A DNA stretch of 64,000 nt from Methanothrix soehngenii GP6 (GTDB lineage Archaea > Halobacteriota > Methanosarcinia > Methanotrichales > Methanotrichaceae). The stretch spans positions 1 to 64,000 of the forward strand of contig NC_015416.1 of assembly GCF_000204415.1 (NCBI RefSeq), in the 5' to 3' direction. Numbering within the stretch: position 1 is the first letter of the stretch; each line of letters begins with the position of its first letter. Of the stretch, positions 47,672 through 56,249 are shown piece after piece. The notes below the pieces were generated by a model. It did not search any database. It saw only the letters and a list, made by a program, of their open reading frames with translations, and was not told where the DNA came from. The translations under genes were made by a program, and so were the position numbers.

Positions 47672-47926
47672 ATGAGAAGGAATATCCTGTATACGACAGA
47701 GGATTGCACGCAAAGTAAGCGTTTGGTGTGCCTCTTAAAAGAGGCTAATTTGAGTTTTGAAGAAGCAGACATGAGAAGCAAAGAATCACTGCTGCAGCTC
47801 AAATCCATGGGCATCTCTGCTCCTGATTCTCCCCTGCTGGTTATGGATGATAATCCATTGAGGTTCTTGAGCTCAAACGACATCAATTCAATGGCAGACA
47901 AGAATTTGCTGGCATTGGTCCGGTAA
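47672..47926 (+). CDS. Glutaredoxin-like small protein (monothiol CTQS)
   Basis: 84 residues; AAGGAG lies 8 bases before ATG 47672. ILYTTEDCTQSKRLVCLLKE resembles a glutaredoxin start, with the active site CTQS keeping only the first Cys, and SPLLVMDDNPL resembles the cis-Pro strand. The upstream frame from 47507 has no recognised homology. It may act in Fe-S or redox transfer; the substrate is unknown. Confidence 0.6.
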   Translation: MRRNILYTTEDCTQSKRLVCLLKEANLSFEEADMRSKESLLQLKSMGISAPDSPLLVMDDNPLRFLSSNDINSMADKNLLALVR

Positions 47927-48012
47927 GAGGACGATTATTGAGATGGGGAATGTCAGGGAAAGATTGTGTTAGATGTTATAAATAATATAGTATATCTGGA
48001 GAATTATTGAGA

Positions 48013-48147
48013 ATGGTGTTGCCGAGATGTCCTATGTGCGGTTCCATGTGGATAGCACATAATGAAAATAATCCAAAACCAGAATGCGAGACTTGCGGTC
48101 AGAAATTAAGGAAGAGAGAGAATGGAAAGGGTTACGAGGTTGCTTGA
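48013..48147 (+). CDS. Very small zinc-ribbon protein
   Basis: 44 residues. Two CxxC knuckles (RCPMCGSM and CETCGQK) about 18 residues apart form a zinc ribbon, followed by a Lys/Arg tail (KLRKRENGKG). Such proteins bind nucleic acid or act as small transcription-type factors. No clear Shine-Dalgarno site; it may be leaderless. Confidence 0.6.
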   Translation: MVLPRCPMCGSMWIAHNENNPKPECETCGQKLRKRENGKGYEVA

Positions 48148-48251
48148 AATGAGATCAAATAAAATGAACGCCAATTCGGATATAGATGAGTTCGATAGAT
48201 CAACCAGATATAGATATGCGCTTTCATACACAGAAAGGAGGATGTTCTGAA

Positions 48252-48455
48252 ATGGAGCCAGATGGTTACTATTTCTTCTCAGAAAAGCAAAAAAAGATCA
48301 GAGAGATGGTTGACCCATCGCCCACATTCTTTGCCAGGATAGGAGGCAAGGTGGTGGAATGCACAGAGAGAAGCTCATCACCAAAACCCTCCGGCCCCTT
48401 CGACGACTACAAATCTTATGGCAGAGGCATCTATATCGGTGAAAAGCCAGAATGA
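48252..48455 (+). CDS. Small hypothetical protein
   Basis: About 67 residues from ATG 48252, with GGAGG roughly 10 bases upstream; the frame extends to 48186. Not recognised. Features: DGYYFFSEKQKKIREMVDP, one Cys, and a Pro/Ser-rich end. Weak support. Confidence 0.4.
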   Translation: MEPDGYYFFSEKQKKIREMVDPSPTFFARIGGKVVECTERSSSPKPSGPFDDYKSYGRGIYIGEKPE

Positions 48456-48818
48456 AATGGAGGGACTCATCCACTCAGAGCCTGAGGCCAAGGGTTGATC
48501 TGATTCCGGATCCACCGATTCACCATGGTGGCCGATAAAGGCGAACTGAAATATATGCATAAGTAATTTTGGGGGTGGACTGGAACTGCCTGCAAAGCCC
48601 TCTTTTATTTTTTTCTTTCAAGATCAATCTCATGAATCCGCCAGCAGATTATTCGCTCAGATATCTGAGCAATCAGCGTCCAATGCCTACCTATCCAAGC
48701 TTCCCTAAAGAGCCATCACCCATTAATCCGATTGCCTGCCTCATTCATCTCAAACGACATGATTAATACCAACATCAAAGCATACCCAAACCAGGAAATA
48801 TCGAAATGGTGGATCTCT
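48456..48818. other. Intergenic region before the aldo/keto reductase
   Basis: I see no gene. A pyrimidine-rich run with T7 near 48605-48618 could end transcription of the upstream small genes. The open frame from 48732 is the unused upstream part of the reductase frame. Confidence 0.4.
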
Positions 48819-49667
48819 ATGGCGATTAGTACCAGGCTATTTGGAAGGACTGGCCCATCCGTCACCCGCGTGGGCCTGGGAGGAGAAGGAGTGCTCCGCA
48901 CCTACGGCCGGGGAAGGGATGCGCTGCAGGTTATTGAGGAGGCCGCAACCAGGGGCATTAGCTACTTTGATTCTGCCAAGGCCTATGCCGGCAGCCAGGG
49001 ATATTACGGCAGTTTCTATAGGAGCCATCAGGAGAACCGATCCACCATATTTCAGACCAGCAAGTCAGCCGCCCGCGAATATCATGAAGCCCGGGCCGAT
49101 CTGTTTGAGACTCTGGAGGTTATGGGATTGAAGAGCCTGGACCTGTGGCAGATCCATGACCTCCGCACCAGAAGGGAGAAGGAGGAGATCGAATCCTCCA
49201 ATGGCGCCCTAAAGGCCTTCATCGAGGCAAGGGATTCGGGCCTGACGAAGTATATCGGTGTTACCGGTCACCACGATCCAGAGGTAATCCTGGCGGCGAT
49301 AGAGAGCTGGCCTTTGGATGCCGTCCTCCTTCCCGTCAATCCGGCAGAGGCGATAATCGGCGGATTCATGGACAGGGTCATTACTGCTGCCCTGGATAAA
49401 GGAATAGCCGTGATAGGAATGAAGGTATTGGGGGCACGAAACTACATCGCACCAAATCTGGGGATCACACCAGAGCTATTGATCCGGTTCGCCCTCTCTC
49501 GGGATATCACCACCGCCATTGTGGGATGCTCCAGCCCGGAAGAAGTGCAGCAACTGGCCAGGTTGGGCGAGGACGGCCGACCCCTGGACCCGTTGGAGGA
49601 AGCAAGGCTGATGGATCTCTTCCGCCCACATGCTAAGAGTCTCGCCTACTACCGGGGCAGAATATGA
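48819..49667 (+). CDS. Aldo/keto reductase
   Basis: 282 residues from ATG 48819 (GGTGGATC upstream), where homology begins (STRLFGRTGPSVTRVGLGGE). The (beta/alpha)8 barrel catalytic set Asp-Tyr-Lys-His appears in YFDSAKAYAGS, QTSKSAA and LWQIHDL. NADPH-dependent carbonyl reduction is expected; the substrate is unknown. C-terminal AIVGCSSPEEVQQLARL is the usual cofactor-phosphate region. No CxxC ferredoxin-like tail. It stands alone. Confidence 0.9.
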   Translation: MAISTRLFGRTGPSVTRVGLGGEGVLRTYGRGRDALQVIEEAATRGISYFDSAKAYAGSQGYYGSFYRSHQENRSTIFQTSKSAAREYHEARADLFETLEVMGLKSLDLWQIHDLRTRREKEEIESSNGALKAFIEARDSGLTKYIGVTGHHDPEVILAAIESWPLDAVLLPVNPAEAIIGGFMDRVITAALDKGIAVIGMKVLGARNYIAPNLGITPELLIRFALSRDITTAIVGCSSPEEVQQLARLGEDGRPLDPLEEARLMDLFRPHAKSLAYYRGRI

Positions 49668-49791
49668 GCCGCTCTGTCTTAAACGATGGTCAACTGCTCA
49701 GCACTCAGCCCCTCAATACTTCTGAATGCATATCCCTATTCTCAATAGCTTTATGAATTTCAAGAAGGCAGAATGTAAACGAGGTAATACT

Positions 49792-50838
49792 ATGAGAACG
49801 ATGTCATTGAAATTGATATTATTGGCACTGATCGTTGCCCTGGCAACTCCCCTGGCCCAATCAGCCGAGGGTGAAACCGCTCCGGCTATAGGCCAGCTTT
49901 ATCCGGTTGACTGGCTAGAGGGAGCATACGTTACTCCCATTGATCGGGCTTCTTTAATGGACCCGGGAATAGCTGGCATGGTTCGCTGGCTGGATTCTCC
50001 TGTTCCATCCTACCCTTGGTACAGCTCCGACCTGACCTTCTCCAGACATATGGCGCCATCATCTACATTCGCTCCATACAGGGAGTATTATTATGCCCAG
50101 GCCATTCCCATGGACGGCGAGATCGTGAGCAATCCCGTTAAGTTCAATGTTACACAATCTCCACCATCTTATCTCTATTATGGAAACGGCCAGGGACTGG
50201 CTTATGCTCAGTATCTGTCCATCACCGCTCCCCAGGCCAATGACCTCTGGATCCGGGGCAGGCAAAACTGGACTCAGTATCTGGTAAGCCCAGTAGGAAC
50301 GACTCTTGATCTGGTCGGCCGCGTACCCCTGGGAGGAACAGGCGGATTTTTCGAGAGCATCACAAATGGAACGAACGCCCAGAGGTCCAGGATCTACCAG
50401 TTCCATCAAGGCTATAACAGCATGAAGTACCGGGCGGATGAGATGGGAAGACATATGCTCTATTTTGTGGTGGATAACCAGCCGAGCAACGTTATAATAA
50501 TCGATGTATTCGCCCAGGCCCCATCGGCTCAGCCCCCAATCTATCCCACAGAAGCAGGGCAGTCAGAGCAGTCTGCACCATCACCATCAACATTGCAACC
50601 TTCTGCTGCACCTTCCTCTGGCGATACACCGGTATCGATCCTTTATCCCGGCAAATCCGCCTTCCAGGTCTACGTCGATGGAGCGCTCGTGGGCGTAGGA
50701 CAGAATGGCGTATTCAACCTGAGCGTCCAGGGCGGCGTGAATCATGTGATAAGCATCTGGGACGGCTTCTGGATGTATGAGAACGATATACTCTTCCCGG
50801 CCGGTGTGCCCAAAGAGATCCATGTGGAGGGGGTTTAG
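49792..50838 (+). CDS. Secreted protein of unknown function with a PEGA-like C-terminus
   Basis: 348 residues from ATG 49792 (GAGGTAATACT upstream). Signal peptide SLKLILLALIVALATPLAQS, then an N-terminal domain of about 230 residues (WLEGAYVTPIDRASLMDPG, DLWIRGRQNWTQYLVSPVG), a Pro/Ser-rich linker and a PEGA-like end (KSAFQVYVDGALVGVGQNG). The middle part resembles the secreted protein at 25201-25959. Probably an outer-surface protein. Ends in TAG. Confidence 0.7.
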   Translation: MRTMSLKLILLALIVALATPLAQSAEGETAPAIGQLYPVDWLEGAYVTPIDRASLMDPGIAGMVRWLDSPVPSYPWYSSDLTFSRHMAPSSTFAPYREYYYAQAIPMDGEIVSNPVKFNVTQSPPSYLYYGNGQGLAYAQYLSITAPQANDLWIRGRQNWTQYLVSPVGTTLDLVGRVPLGGTGGFFESITNGTNAQRSRIYQFHQGYNSMKYRADEMGRHMLYFVVDNQPSNVIIIDVFAQAPSAQPPIYPTEAGQSEQSAPSPSTLQPSAAPSSGDTPVSILYPGKSAFQVYVDGALVGVGQNGVFNLSVQGGVNHVISIWDGFWMYENDILFPAGVPKEIHVEGV

Positions 50839-51460
50839 GCCAGGACCGTTTTGCAGATATCGTCCAGGATAATTCACCTCGCCTGGTCGGGGTTAATTCA
50901 GGCCTGGCAGCCCATCGGCCGGGCTGAACCCTGGCCGGTGCCCCACGATTTACGATCAATTTCCGCTAGTGTGCGGGAATGATCGGGCTGCATCGCTGTC
51001 TGGCAGGCGGGCATTCTGGGGTGCTCTCGCATGGACGCTCGTGCCGGCGTGGGCTTGTCGCATGGAGGGCCGGGAGGCCGGTCGGGCGTGCGGTTGGGGG
51101 CTTGCCTATTTGATGGGCAGCTTTTCAAGGGGGGCTGGATTTTGGGAAGCAATGGCGGGTCAGCTTTTATTACTAGCTGAAAATTATAACCGAACAACTA
51201 CCGATCACACCACAGAGCCACAGAGCGCACGGAGGACGCACAGAGATTCTTGGGCGAAGTTTCGGGGCTGTCGTCTCCAGATTTGCAATTATTGCGAATT
51301 GTAGGCTACTTGCACAGCAGCTCATCAGCTGTGCTGCATCCTCGCCGGAGTCCAAGGTCGCGCTCCCCAGTGCTTCGCTCGTGGCAGGGCCAACGGGTAT
51401 CATGGCAGTTTACAGTGCGATGGATCAATTTAAATATGAATCAGATCATTTAGATTTCTG
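50839..51460. other. Non-coding region with GC-rich and ACAGAG repeats
   Basis: No credible gene. It contains the GC-rich repeat R1 (51002-51100) and an ACAGAG-rich tandem patch (51207-51249, including CACAGAGCCACAGAG and CACAGAG again). Base composition changes sharply at about 51170, and the 3' end is AT-rich and may hold the promoter of the toxin module. Confidence 0.5.
51002..51100. repeat. GC-rich direct repeat R1
   Basis: Shares GGCAGGCG, GTGCTCTCGCATGG, GCGTGGGCTTG, GGGCCGG and CGGTTGGGGG-type blocks, in the same order, with R2 at 52242-52314. The pair brackets the antitoxin-PIN toxin module. Confidence 0.65.
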
Positions 51461-51664
51461 TTGGCTAATGCGCAAAAATGCATCTATTGGAAGGAGGAGT
51501 CGCTCATTCCCGAAGAGATACCAGAGCAGTACTACAGTTTAGATGATAACCAGATGCCTTACGGCGGAGCAACAGACATCCACGGCAAGATACTCTGGAA
51601 GGTCTCCAAAGAAGAGCATGACCAGATGATGTTTCGCATAAAGAAGGCATTTGGAAAAGAGTAA
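51461..51664 (+). CDS. Small protein upstream of PIN toxin, probable antitoxin
   Basis: 67 residues from TTG 51461; no ATG lies in the frame before residue 32. Family not recognised. Its stop TAA overlaps the PIN-gene ATG (TAATG), the typical coupling of a toxin-antitoxin pair. Features: IPEEIPEQYYSLDDNQMPYG and a basic end (MMFRIKKAFGKE). Confidence 0.6.
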   Translation: MANAQKCIYWKEESLIPEEIPEQYYSLDDNQMPYGGATDIHGKILWKVSKEEHDQMMFRIKKAFGKE

Positions 51665-52173
51665 TGGCTATGCGGCGAGCAGCCATTGATGCGGATATTT
51701 TCTTCTTTTCCATCAGCCATAAGAGCGAAAGCCTAACCAAGCGGGATATAAATCCGTACGATATTAAAAAATTTTTATTCCATCTTAGCAGTCATCCTGA
51801 TATCTCGCTATGTGTTCCCATATCCGTCCTTGGAGAAGTAGTCATCATATGCGTTGAAGGTGAGTGGAAAGGCCGGGAGGACAAGCATAATCGTGAAGAG
51901 CTTCACGAGCTTATCGATATCTGGAGCGGCCTGAGAATTTCATTTCTTCACCCTAATGAAGCAGTTGCTACTACCTGCTACAATCTGTATAACCACAGCA
52001 AGTATAAAGATTCAAGAATCAAACCAGCTGATTTGGTGCATTTGGGATACGCTCTGGCTTACGACGTGGACTTTTTCATAACCACCGACAGAATTCTAAG
52101 GGGCTATAGCATCCCGAAAGAGTTCAAGACCAAAGTTCTGCATCCGCATGAAGCTCAGGCCATTTTAAAATAA
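51664..52173 (+). CDS. PIN-domain toxin (VapC-like RNase)
   Basis: 169 residues. PIN fold acidic residues: Asp in RRAAIDADIFFFS, Glu in VPISVLGEVVII, Asp in RIKPADLVHLGYA and Asp in FFITTDRILRGY. Expected to be a Mg-dependent ribonuclease held by the upstream small protein. Flanked on both sides by GC-rich repeats R1 and R2, suggesting acquisition as a module. Confidence 0.8.
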   Translation: MAMRRAAIDADIFFFSISHKSESLTKRDINPYDIKKFLFHLSSHPDISLCVPISVLGEVVIICVEGEWKGREDKHNREELHELIDIWSGLRISFLHPNEAVATTCYNLYNHSKYKDSRIKPADLVHLGYALAYDVDFFITTDRILRGYSIPKEFKTKVLHPHEAQAILK

Positions 52174-52241
52174 CGGAGCCGACGGCTTCTCATTCAGTTG
52201 GCTCGTCCTCTAGACATGGCCCTAATGGCGGAGTTGATGTT

Positions 52242-52314
52242 GCAGGCGTTCGTGCGTGCTCTCGCATGGGCGCGCGTGGCCGCGTGGGCTTGCCGCCTGG
52301 GGGCCGGTTGGGGG
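52242..52314. repeat. GC-rich direct repeat R2
   Basis: Second copy of R1 (GTGCTCTCGCATGG at 52256, then GCGTGGGCTTGCCGC and GGGGGCCGG). Its right end is cut by, or directly abuts, the third IS256-type element at 52313. Confidence 0.65.
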
Positions 52315-52760
52315 TAGTGTCCCGAAATTGCTGTAATTTAGCCGCCCTGTATCCTACTATCATTACTATACGTCCATCGTTAAATACTTTTTACCTGTGA
52401 CCCACTCTTCATTTATATTTATCATGATGCATCCTGCCAATCTCATCAGGGATTGATCACTCGGGAATGCTCCTACAGGTCTGCTTCTGCGCTTTAATTC
52501 CTTATTGATGCGCTCAATGATGTTTGTGGTTCGTATCCTCTTCCAATGGGCCTTCGGATACGCCTTATAATTCCATAGATCGAATCTGAACCTGTCGATT
52601 GTCTCTGCAGCAGGATCGTAACCTCTATCTCTCAGCTCCTTCGCCAGTTCTTGCATCTTCATCTCGTCATCGGATGCCTCTTTTAGCTTATCGGCGATCT
52701 CCTGTTTGTCCTTGTTGGGAATGCTCTCCAGGACCGCTCTTGAATGGTGAAAACGGCAAT

Positions 52761-52804
52761 GTTTCGACTTTGTCGAAACTCTCGCTGACTTCAGTCAGCG
52801 ATAT
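52761..52804. repeat. Twin-hairpin micro-insertion 1
   Basis: Absent from the matching site of IS B (about 4604). Two perfect adjacent hairpins: GTTTCGACTTTGTCGAAAC (19 nt, 8-bp stem, 3-nt loop) and TCGCTGACTTCAGTCAGCGA (20 nt, 9-bp stem, 2-nt loop), spaced by 2 nt. Confidence 0.85.
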
Positions 52805-53497
52805 CTGCCAGGAGGCTCCCACAAAAGACGATTCCACTGCCTTTTGAATTCCCTTGTGTGCATCTGATATCACCAACTCGACGCCCTCTAATCCCCTATC
52901 CTTGAGGCTTCTGAATAGTGTCATCCAATAGCCACTGTCCTCTGATTCCGCTATGCTGGCGCCCAGGATCTCTCTGAGACCATCCTCGCGAATCCCCACT
53001 ACAACCAGCAAAGCCCTGTTCTTGTATTGGGCACCGCATCTCACCTTGAAGTAGGTGGCGTCAACCAGCAGATAGCGAATCTTGACTTCAATTGGGCGCT
53101 TGAGGAACTCCTCCACTTTTTCGTCGAGAATCTTGCATAAACGAGAGACCTCAGACGCAGATAACCTGTTCAAACCGAAGTTTTTGACCAATTCCTCCAT
53201 TTTTCGGGTTGAAACGCCCTGGATATATGATTCTGCAATCGTCATTAGCAGAGCTTGTTCTACACGACAGTATCTTTCAAATACGCTTGATTCAAATGGG
53301 AATTCTCTGAACTGAGGCTTATTAAGGGTCAATTCGCCAACGCGGGTCTTGAGGGTTCTCGATCTAGTGCCGTTTCTGTGGGCCTTTCTCTGAGGGCTGC
53401 GCTCGTAGGGAAGCGCACCGCTCTGCAGATATGCCTCAAACAGCATTACCGCGTTCAGGAACTCGGTTATGACCTGCTTCAGTCCGCTATTCGGATC

Positions 53498-53539
53498 TTT
53501 CACCTACGGGGAAAGAGTCCCGATCTCAATCGGGACATC
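53498..53539. repeat. Twin-hairpin micro-insertion 2
   Basis: Absent from the matching site of IS B (about 5302). Counting the C at 53497: CTTTCACCTACGGGGAAAG (19 nt, 8-bp stem with one mismatch, 3-nt loop), then GTCCCGATCTCAATCGGGAC (20 nt, 8-bp stem), spaced by 1 nt. ATC is repeated at both edges. The second stem shares AATCGGGAC with the IS end. Confidence 0.85.
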
Positions 53540-53708
53540 GACAAGATAATTTATTACTGGCTCTAATGGTTGCATGGCCTTGTGTCCTCCTTGATTTCGA
53601 GACAACTCAAGTATGAATACAGGGCCTATTATAATTCTTGCAAATGATCAAAAATGCTGCTACTACCAAAGCAGCATCCAATACATCGCCAGGATTATTA
53701 CTACTATT

Positions 53709-54551
53709 TTACATCATAATCGGGACACTACCGATCATCCTCTCGGATTCTTCAATTATGCCGGGATTTTCGAAGAACTCCGCGGCAGTTCTTAAGGCTG
53801 AAGATGTCTCTTCGATGCCCAGGAAGCTCACATTTCGGTAGGGTATGCCATACTCCTCTTCAAATCGCCTGGCTAGGGAGCCAATGGAGCTGCTACACTG
53901 TACCAGATTCAGATCTGCGCAATGAGCCCTCTGAATCTCTGCAACTCTTGAATCACCGGTTATTGCAGATATCACCTCAATACCCAGCTCTTCAAGGTAG
54001 GATCTGATAGGCCATAGATCTCCTGCAATGTTGTAATCTCCCAGGATGTTCACTGAATAGGGGCTTATGGGCTTGTAGCTCCTGCTGCCTATCAGCCTCA
54101 AGAGTGCATTGCATGCTGCTTCGTATCCCGTCTCCGCCTGGAAACCCATGCTACCCACCGGAATGACAGGTATCCTCAGATCCTTCGCCGCAGATTCACA
54201 CACTTCACTGACATCGCAACCCATTGTCTCGGTCATGCAGGTGGAATAGACGAATATGGCCTGGGGCTTGCAGGCTGCAGCTAGCTCCCGCATGACTTGA
54301 GCAGATAATCCTAAATTATCGAAGAATATCTTATCTCGTTTACCATGAAGCATTGGTTGGCTGGAAATGCTTCCACGCGCGTTCCAGGCATATGTAGCGC
54401 ATGTAGCGCATTCAAGTGGTCCTTGGACCACATGCATGGCATCTGCTATTGGATTCAAAACAGATATCGCTCTGGAGTAAGCACAGGCTCCATGAGCTGC
54501 ATCTTCATCGAAGAGGCTCTTTTCGCACGCTAGAGACTTTAATTCATCCAT
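53709..54551 (-). pseudogene. NifE-like nitrogenase cofactor-scaffold protein, 3' end removed by IS
   Basis: The N-terminal ~273 residues resemble NifE: ACAYSRAISVLNPIADAMHV, VQGPLECATCATYAWNARGS, FVYSTCMTETMGCDV, and SVNILGDYNIAGDLWPIRSY. NifE is usually about 450 residues, so roughly 40% is missing. At 53732 the reading enters the IS256-type element and stops within 8 codons (GSVPIMM). The missing part is not on the other side of the IS. Candidate cysteine ligands remain (Cys in LECATCA and STCMTE). No nif neighbours; the original role (nitrogenase, or another nitrogenase-like enzyme) is undetermined. Confidence 0.8.
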
Positions 54552-55195
54552 TCCTTTCTGCTTTCATCTACAGCCCAAAATTATTTTCATTGAAAAGGGA
54601 TCCACAATTCCCAACTCCAGCAATAGGCTAAAATGCATAGGTATTTGGAGTTATTTGAGAAGCATTAGGAAGAATATAGATGAGTTCGGAAAATGTCATA
54701 ACCAACTACGTAAGCTACTCCGGCCTGAAGACCGGAGCTTTCAGCAGCCCTGATCTGGTCTGTTCCAAAAATCAGAGACCAGATCGGACCTCCAGGCCAG
54801 CCTACATGCAGCGACGATCTGCAGAGGTCCCAGTCTTGCTGGAACATTGGCCTCAGATCTGCCAAAGACGGCTTCAAATCGTGTTTCGACCGCACCCTTT
54901 CGGGCAAGAGTCTGGCAGAGCCATACAGGATCAGCATCAAGCGGTTTACCGCGAGGGTGCCTAAGATGCCCAAGTACAATACAGGAGATGGATTTGGCAT
55001 GTTAAATATGTATGCAGAGCACAGCGAAAGTAATGGGTGGGGCACGCTCCTCCCCGGCCTAAAGACCGAGGCTTCCGCTGCCCCTACACCCCGGAGCGAT
55101 CTGTGAATGCTTCCCGGCTGAAAGAGCTGGCTTGTATTTCTTCTGCGAACAGACTGCAGAAAAACTTTTAACTTTTTAGCGGTCATTATGCTCAG
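54552..55195. other. Non-coding region with several GC-rich hairpins
   Basis: No supportable gene; frames on both strands lack recognisable features. It holds at least three hairpin units of one type (see repeat entry) and, at 54752-54785, the inverted repeat GATCTGGTCT/AGACCAGATC with a 14-nt loop. Confidence 0.5.
54718..55130. repeat. IS200/IS605-like end hairpins
   Basis: CTCCGGCCTGAAGACCGGAG (54718-54737) is followed by CTTTCAGC. TCCCCGGCCTAAAGACCGAG (55051-55070) is followed by GCTTCCGC. TTCCCGGCTGAAAGAGCTGG (55111-55130) is followed by CTTGT. The common form CCGGCCTxAAGaCCG then GCTT resembles subterminal hairpins of TnpB-type elements. No tnpA or tnpB remains. Confidence 0.45.
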
Positions 55196-56039
55196 ATGAA
55201 TTCCGTTGATCGAGCCATGAAAGAGACTGGCGAACCGATTTCTGCAGGCAGAGTCCCTGTAGACGATATAGAGATGTATTTCGAGGTTCACGGCCAGGGC
55301 GAGCCCTTGCTCATGATCATGGGCCTGGGGGGGCCACTCGCTCGACTGGGGGTGGATAGTGCCCCAGAGATTGGCAGAAAGCTACAGGGTGATTCTCTTT
55401 GACAACCGCGGAGCAGGGCGCAGCGATCAGCCTCCTGGCCCCTTAACCATAGGGCAGATGGCAAAAGATGCCGCGGGCCTGCTGGATGCATTGGGAATTG
55501 ATCATGCCCATGTATTCGGAGGAAGCATGGGGGGCATGATTGCTCTGCAAATGGCTTTGGATTACCCCAAGCAAGTCGACAAGCTGGTGCTCGGAGGCAC
55601 AACCGCTGGTGGAAGCTCCAGGACCAATCCGCCGCCCGAGATCCAGAAGTATTTCTATCCGAGGACGGACCTTTCCGCCCATGACTACCTTTGGTGGACT
55701 GGAGCGGTATGCTATCCGCCGGAGTTCATTGAGGCCCATCCGGATATAGTGGAGAGGAAGATCCAGGCCAATCTCGCCTTTCCTGGAACCCTTGCTGCCT
55801 ATGAGGCCCAGCTCAAGGCCTTCAATGAGTTCGATGTCGAAGGGCGCCTGGGCTTTATTCGCGCGCCTACGATGGTGATAATCGGCAAACGAGATGTGCT
55901 GATTCCGCCGCCCAATAGCTTCGAGATCGCCCGAAAAATTCCGGGCGCACAGATGCGGGAGATCGAAGGCGCAGGGCACATCTTCTGGATCAGCCATCCT
56001 GAGGAGACTGTATTGATAGTAAAGGAGTTCCTGGGATGA
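55196..56039 (+). pseudogene. Alpha/beta-hydrolase with a frameshift in a G7 run
   Basis: The first frame (from 55196) gives PVDDIEMYFEVHGQGEPLLM and IMGLGG; the second continues HSLDWGWIVPQRLAESYRVI, then GGSMGGMIALQMALDYP (Ser nucleophile), KRDVLIPP (Asp) and GAGHIFWIS (His) to the stop at 56039. Removing one G from the seven-G run at 55327-55333 joins them into about 280 residues of normal family layout. Decay or homopolymer sequencing error. Substrate unknown. Confidence 0.8.
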
Positions 56040-56249
56040 GGCGATGGTGGTGCATTGGCTGAGCCGAAGCGGAGTGCAATATACTTGGGATGTCTGGCGC
56101 TACTGCCATATCTTCCCATTGATCTACATAGCTGGAGAGATTATGAATTGCCCCTAAAAAAGCTCTTAGCTTGCCGCGAGAAATGATGGAATCTGTCGAA
56201 ATATCTGCATATTCTGTATCGATAATTCTCATTAACATCACTAGATCCG

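Larger units (their letters stand above)
52366..53575 (-). pseudogene. IS256-family transposase, disrupted by two micro-insertions
   Basis: Nearly identical to the gene at 4211-5338, with the original ATG at 53575. The first insertion (53498-53539) adds 14 codons including TAG soon after the start; a GTG at 53503 could restart as KDPNSGLKQ. The second (52761-52804, net 43 bp) shifts the frame in the middle, before the catalytic Glu region. The product should be inactive, though the ends could be used by the intact enzyme of IS B. Confidence 0.92.
52313..53732 (-). mobile_element. IS256-type insertion sequence, third copy (defective)
   Basis: The ends GGTAGTGTCCCGA (52313) and its complement (to 53732) match IS B at 4158-5497, and the interior is nearly identical. 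It is 80 bp longer because of two internal insertions of net 43 and 42 bp, less 5 bp of small deletions. No target duplication: GGTTGGG on the left, GATCATCC on the right. It has cut off a NifE-like gene. Confidence 0.9.

Noticed and set aside
51207-51249. ACAGAG-rich patch as a CRISPR or regulatory array
   Set aside because: Too short and irregular; it looks like a simple dispersed repeat.
54665-55291. 208-residue frame on the minus strand
   Set aside because: No recognisable features; it runs across the hairpin cluster and overlaps the start of the alpha/beta-hydrolase.
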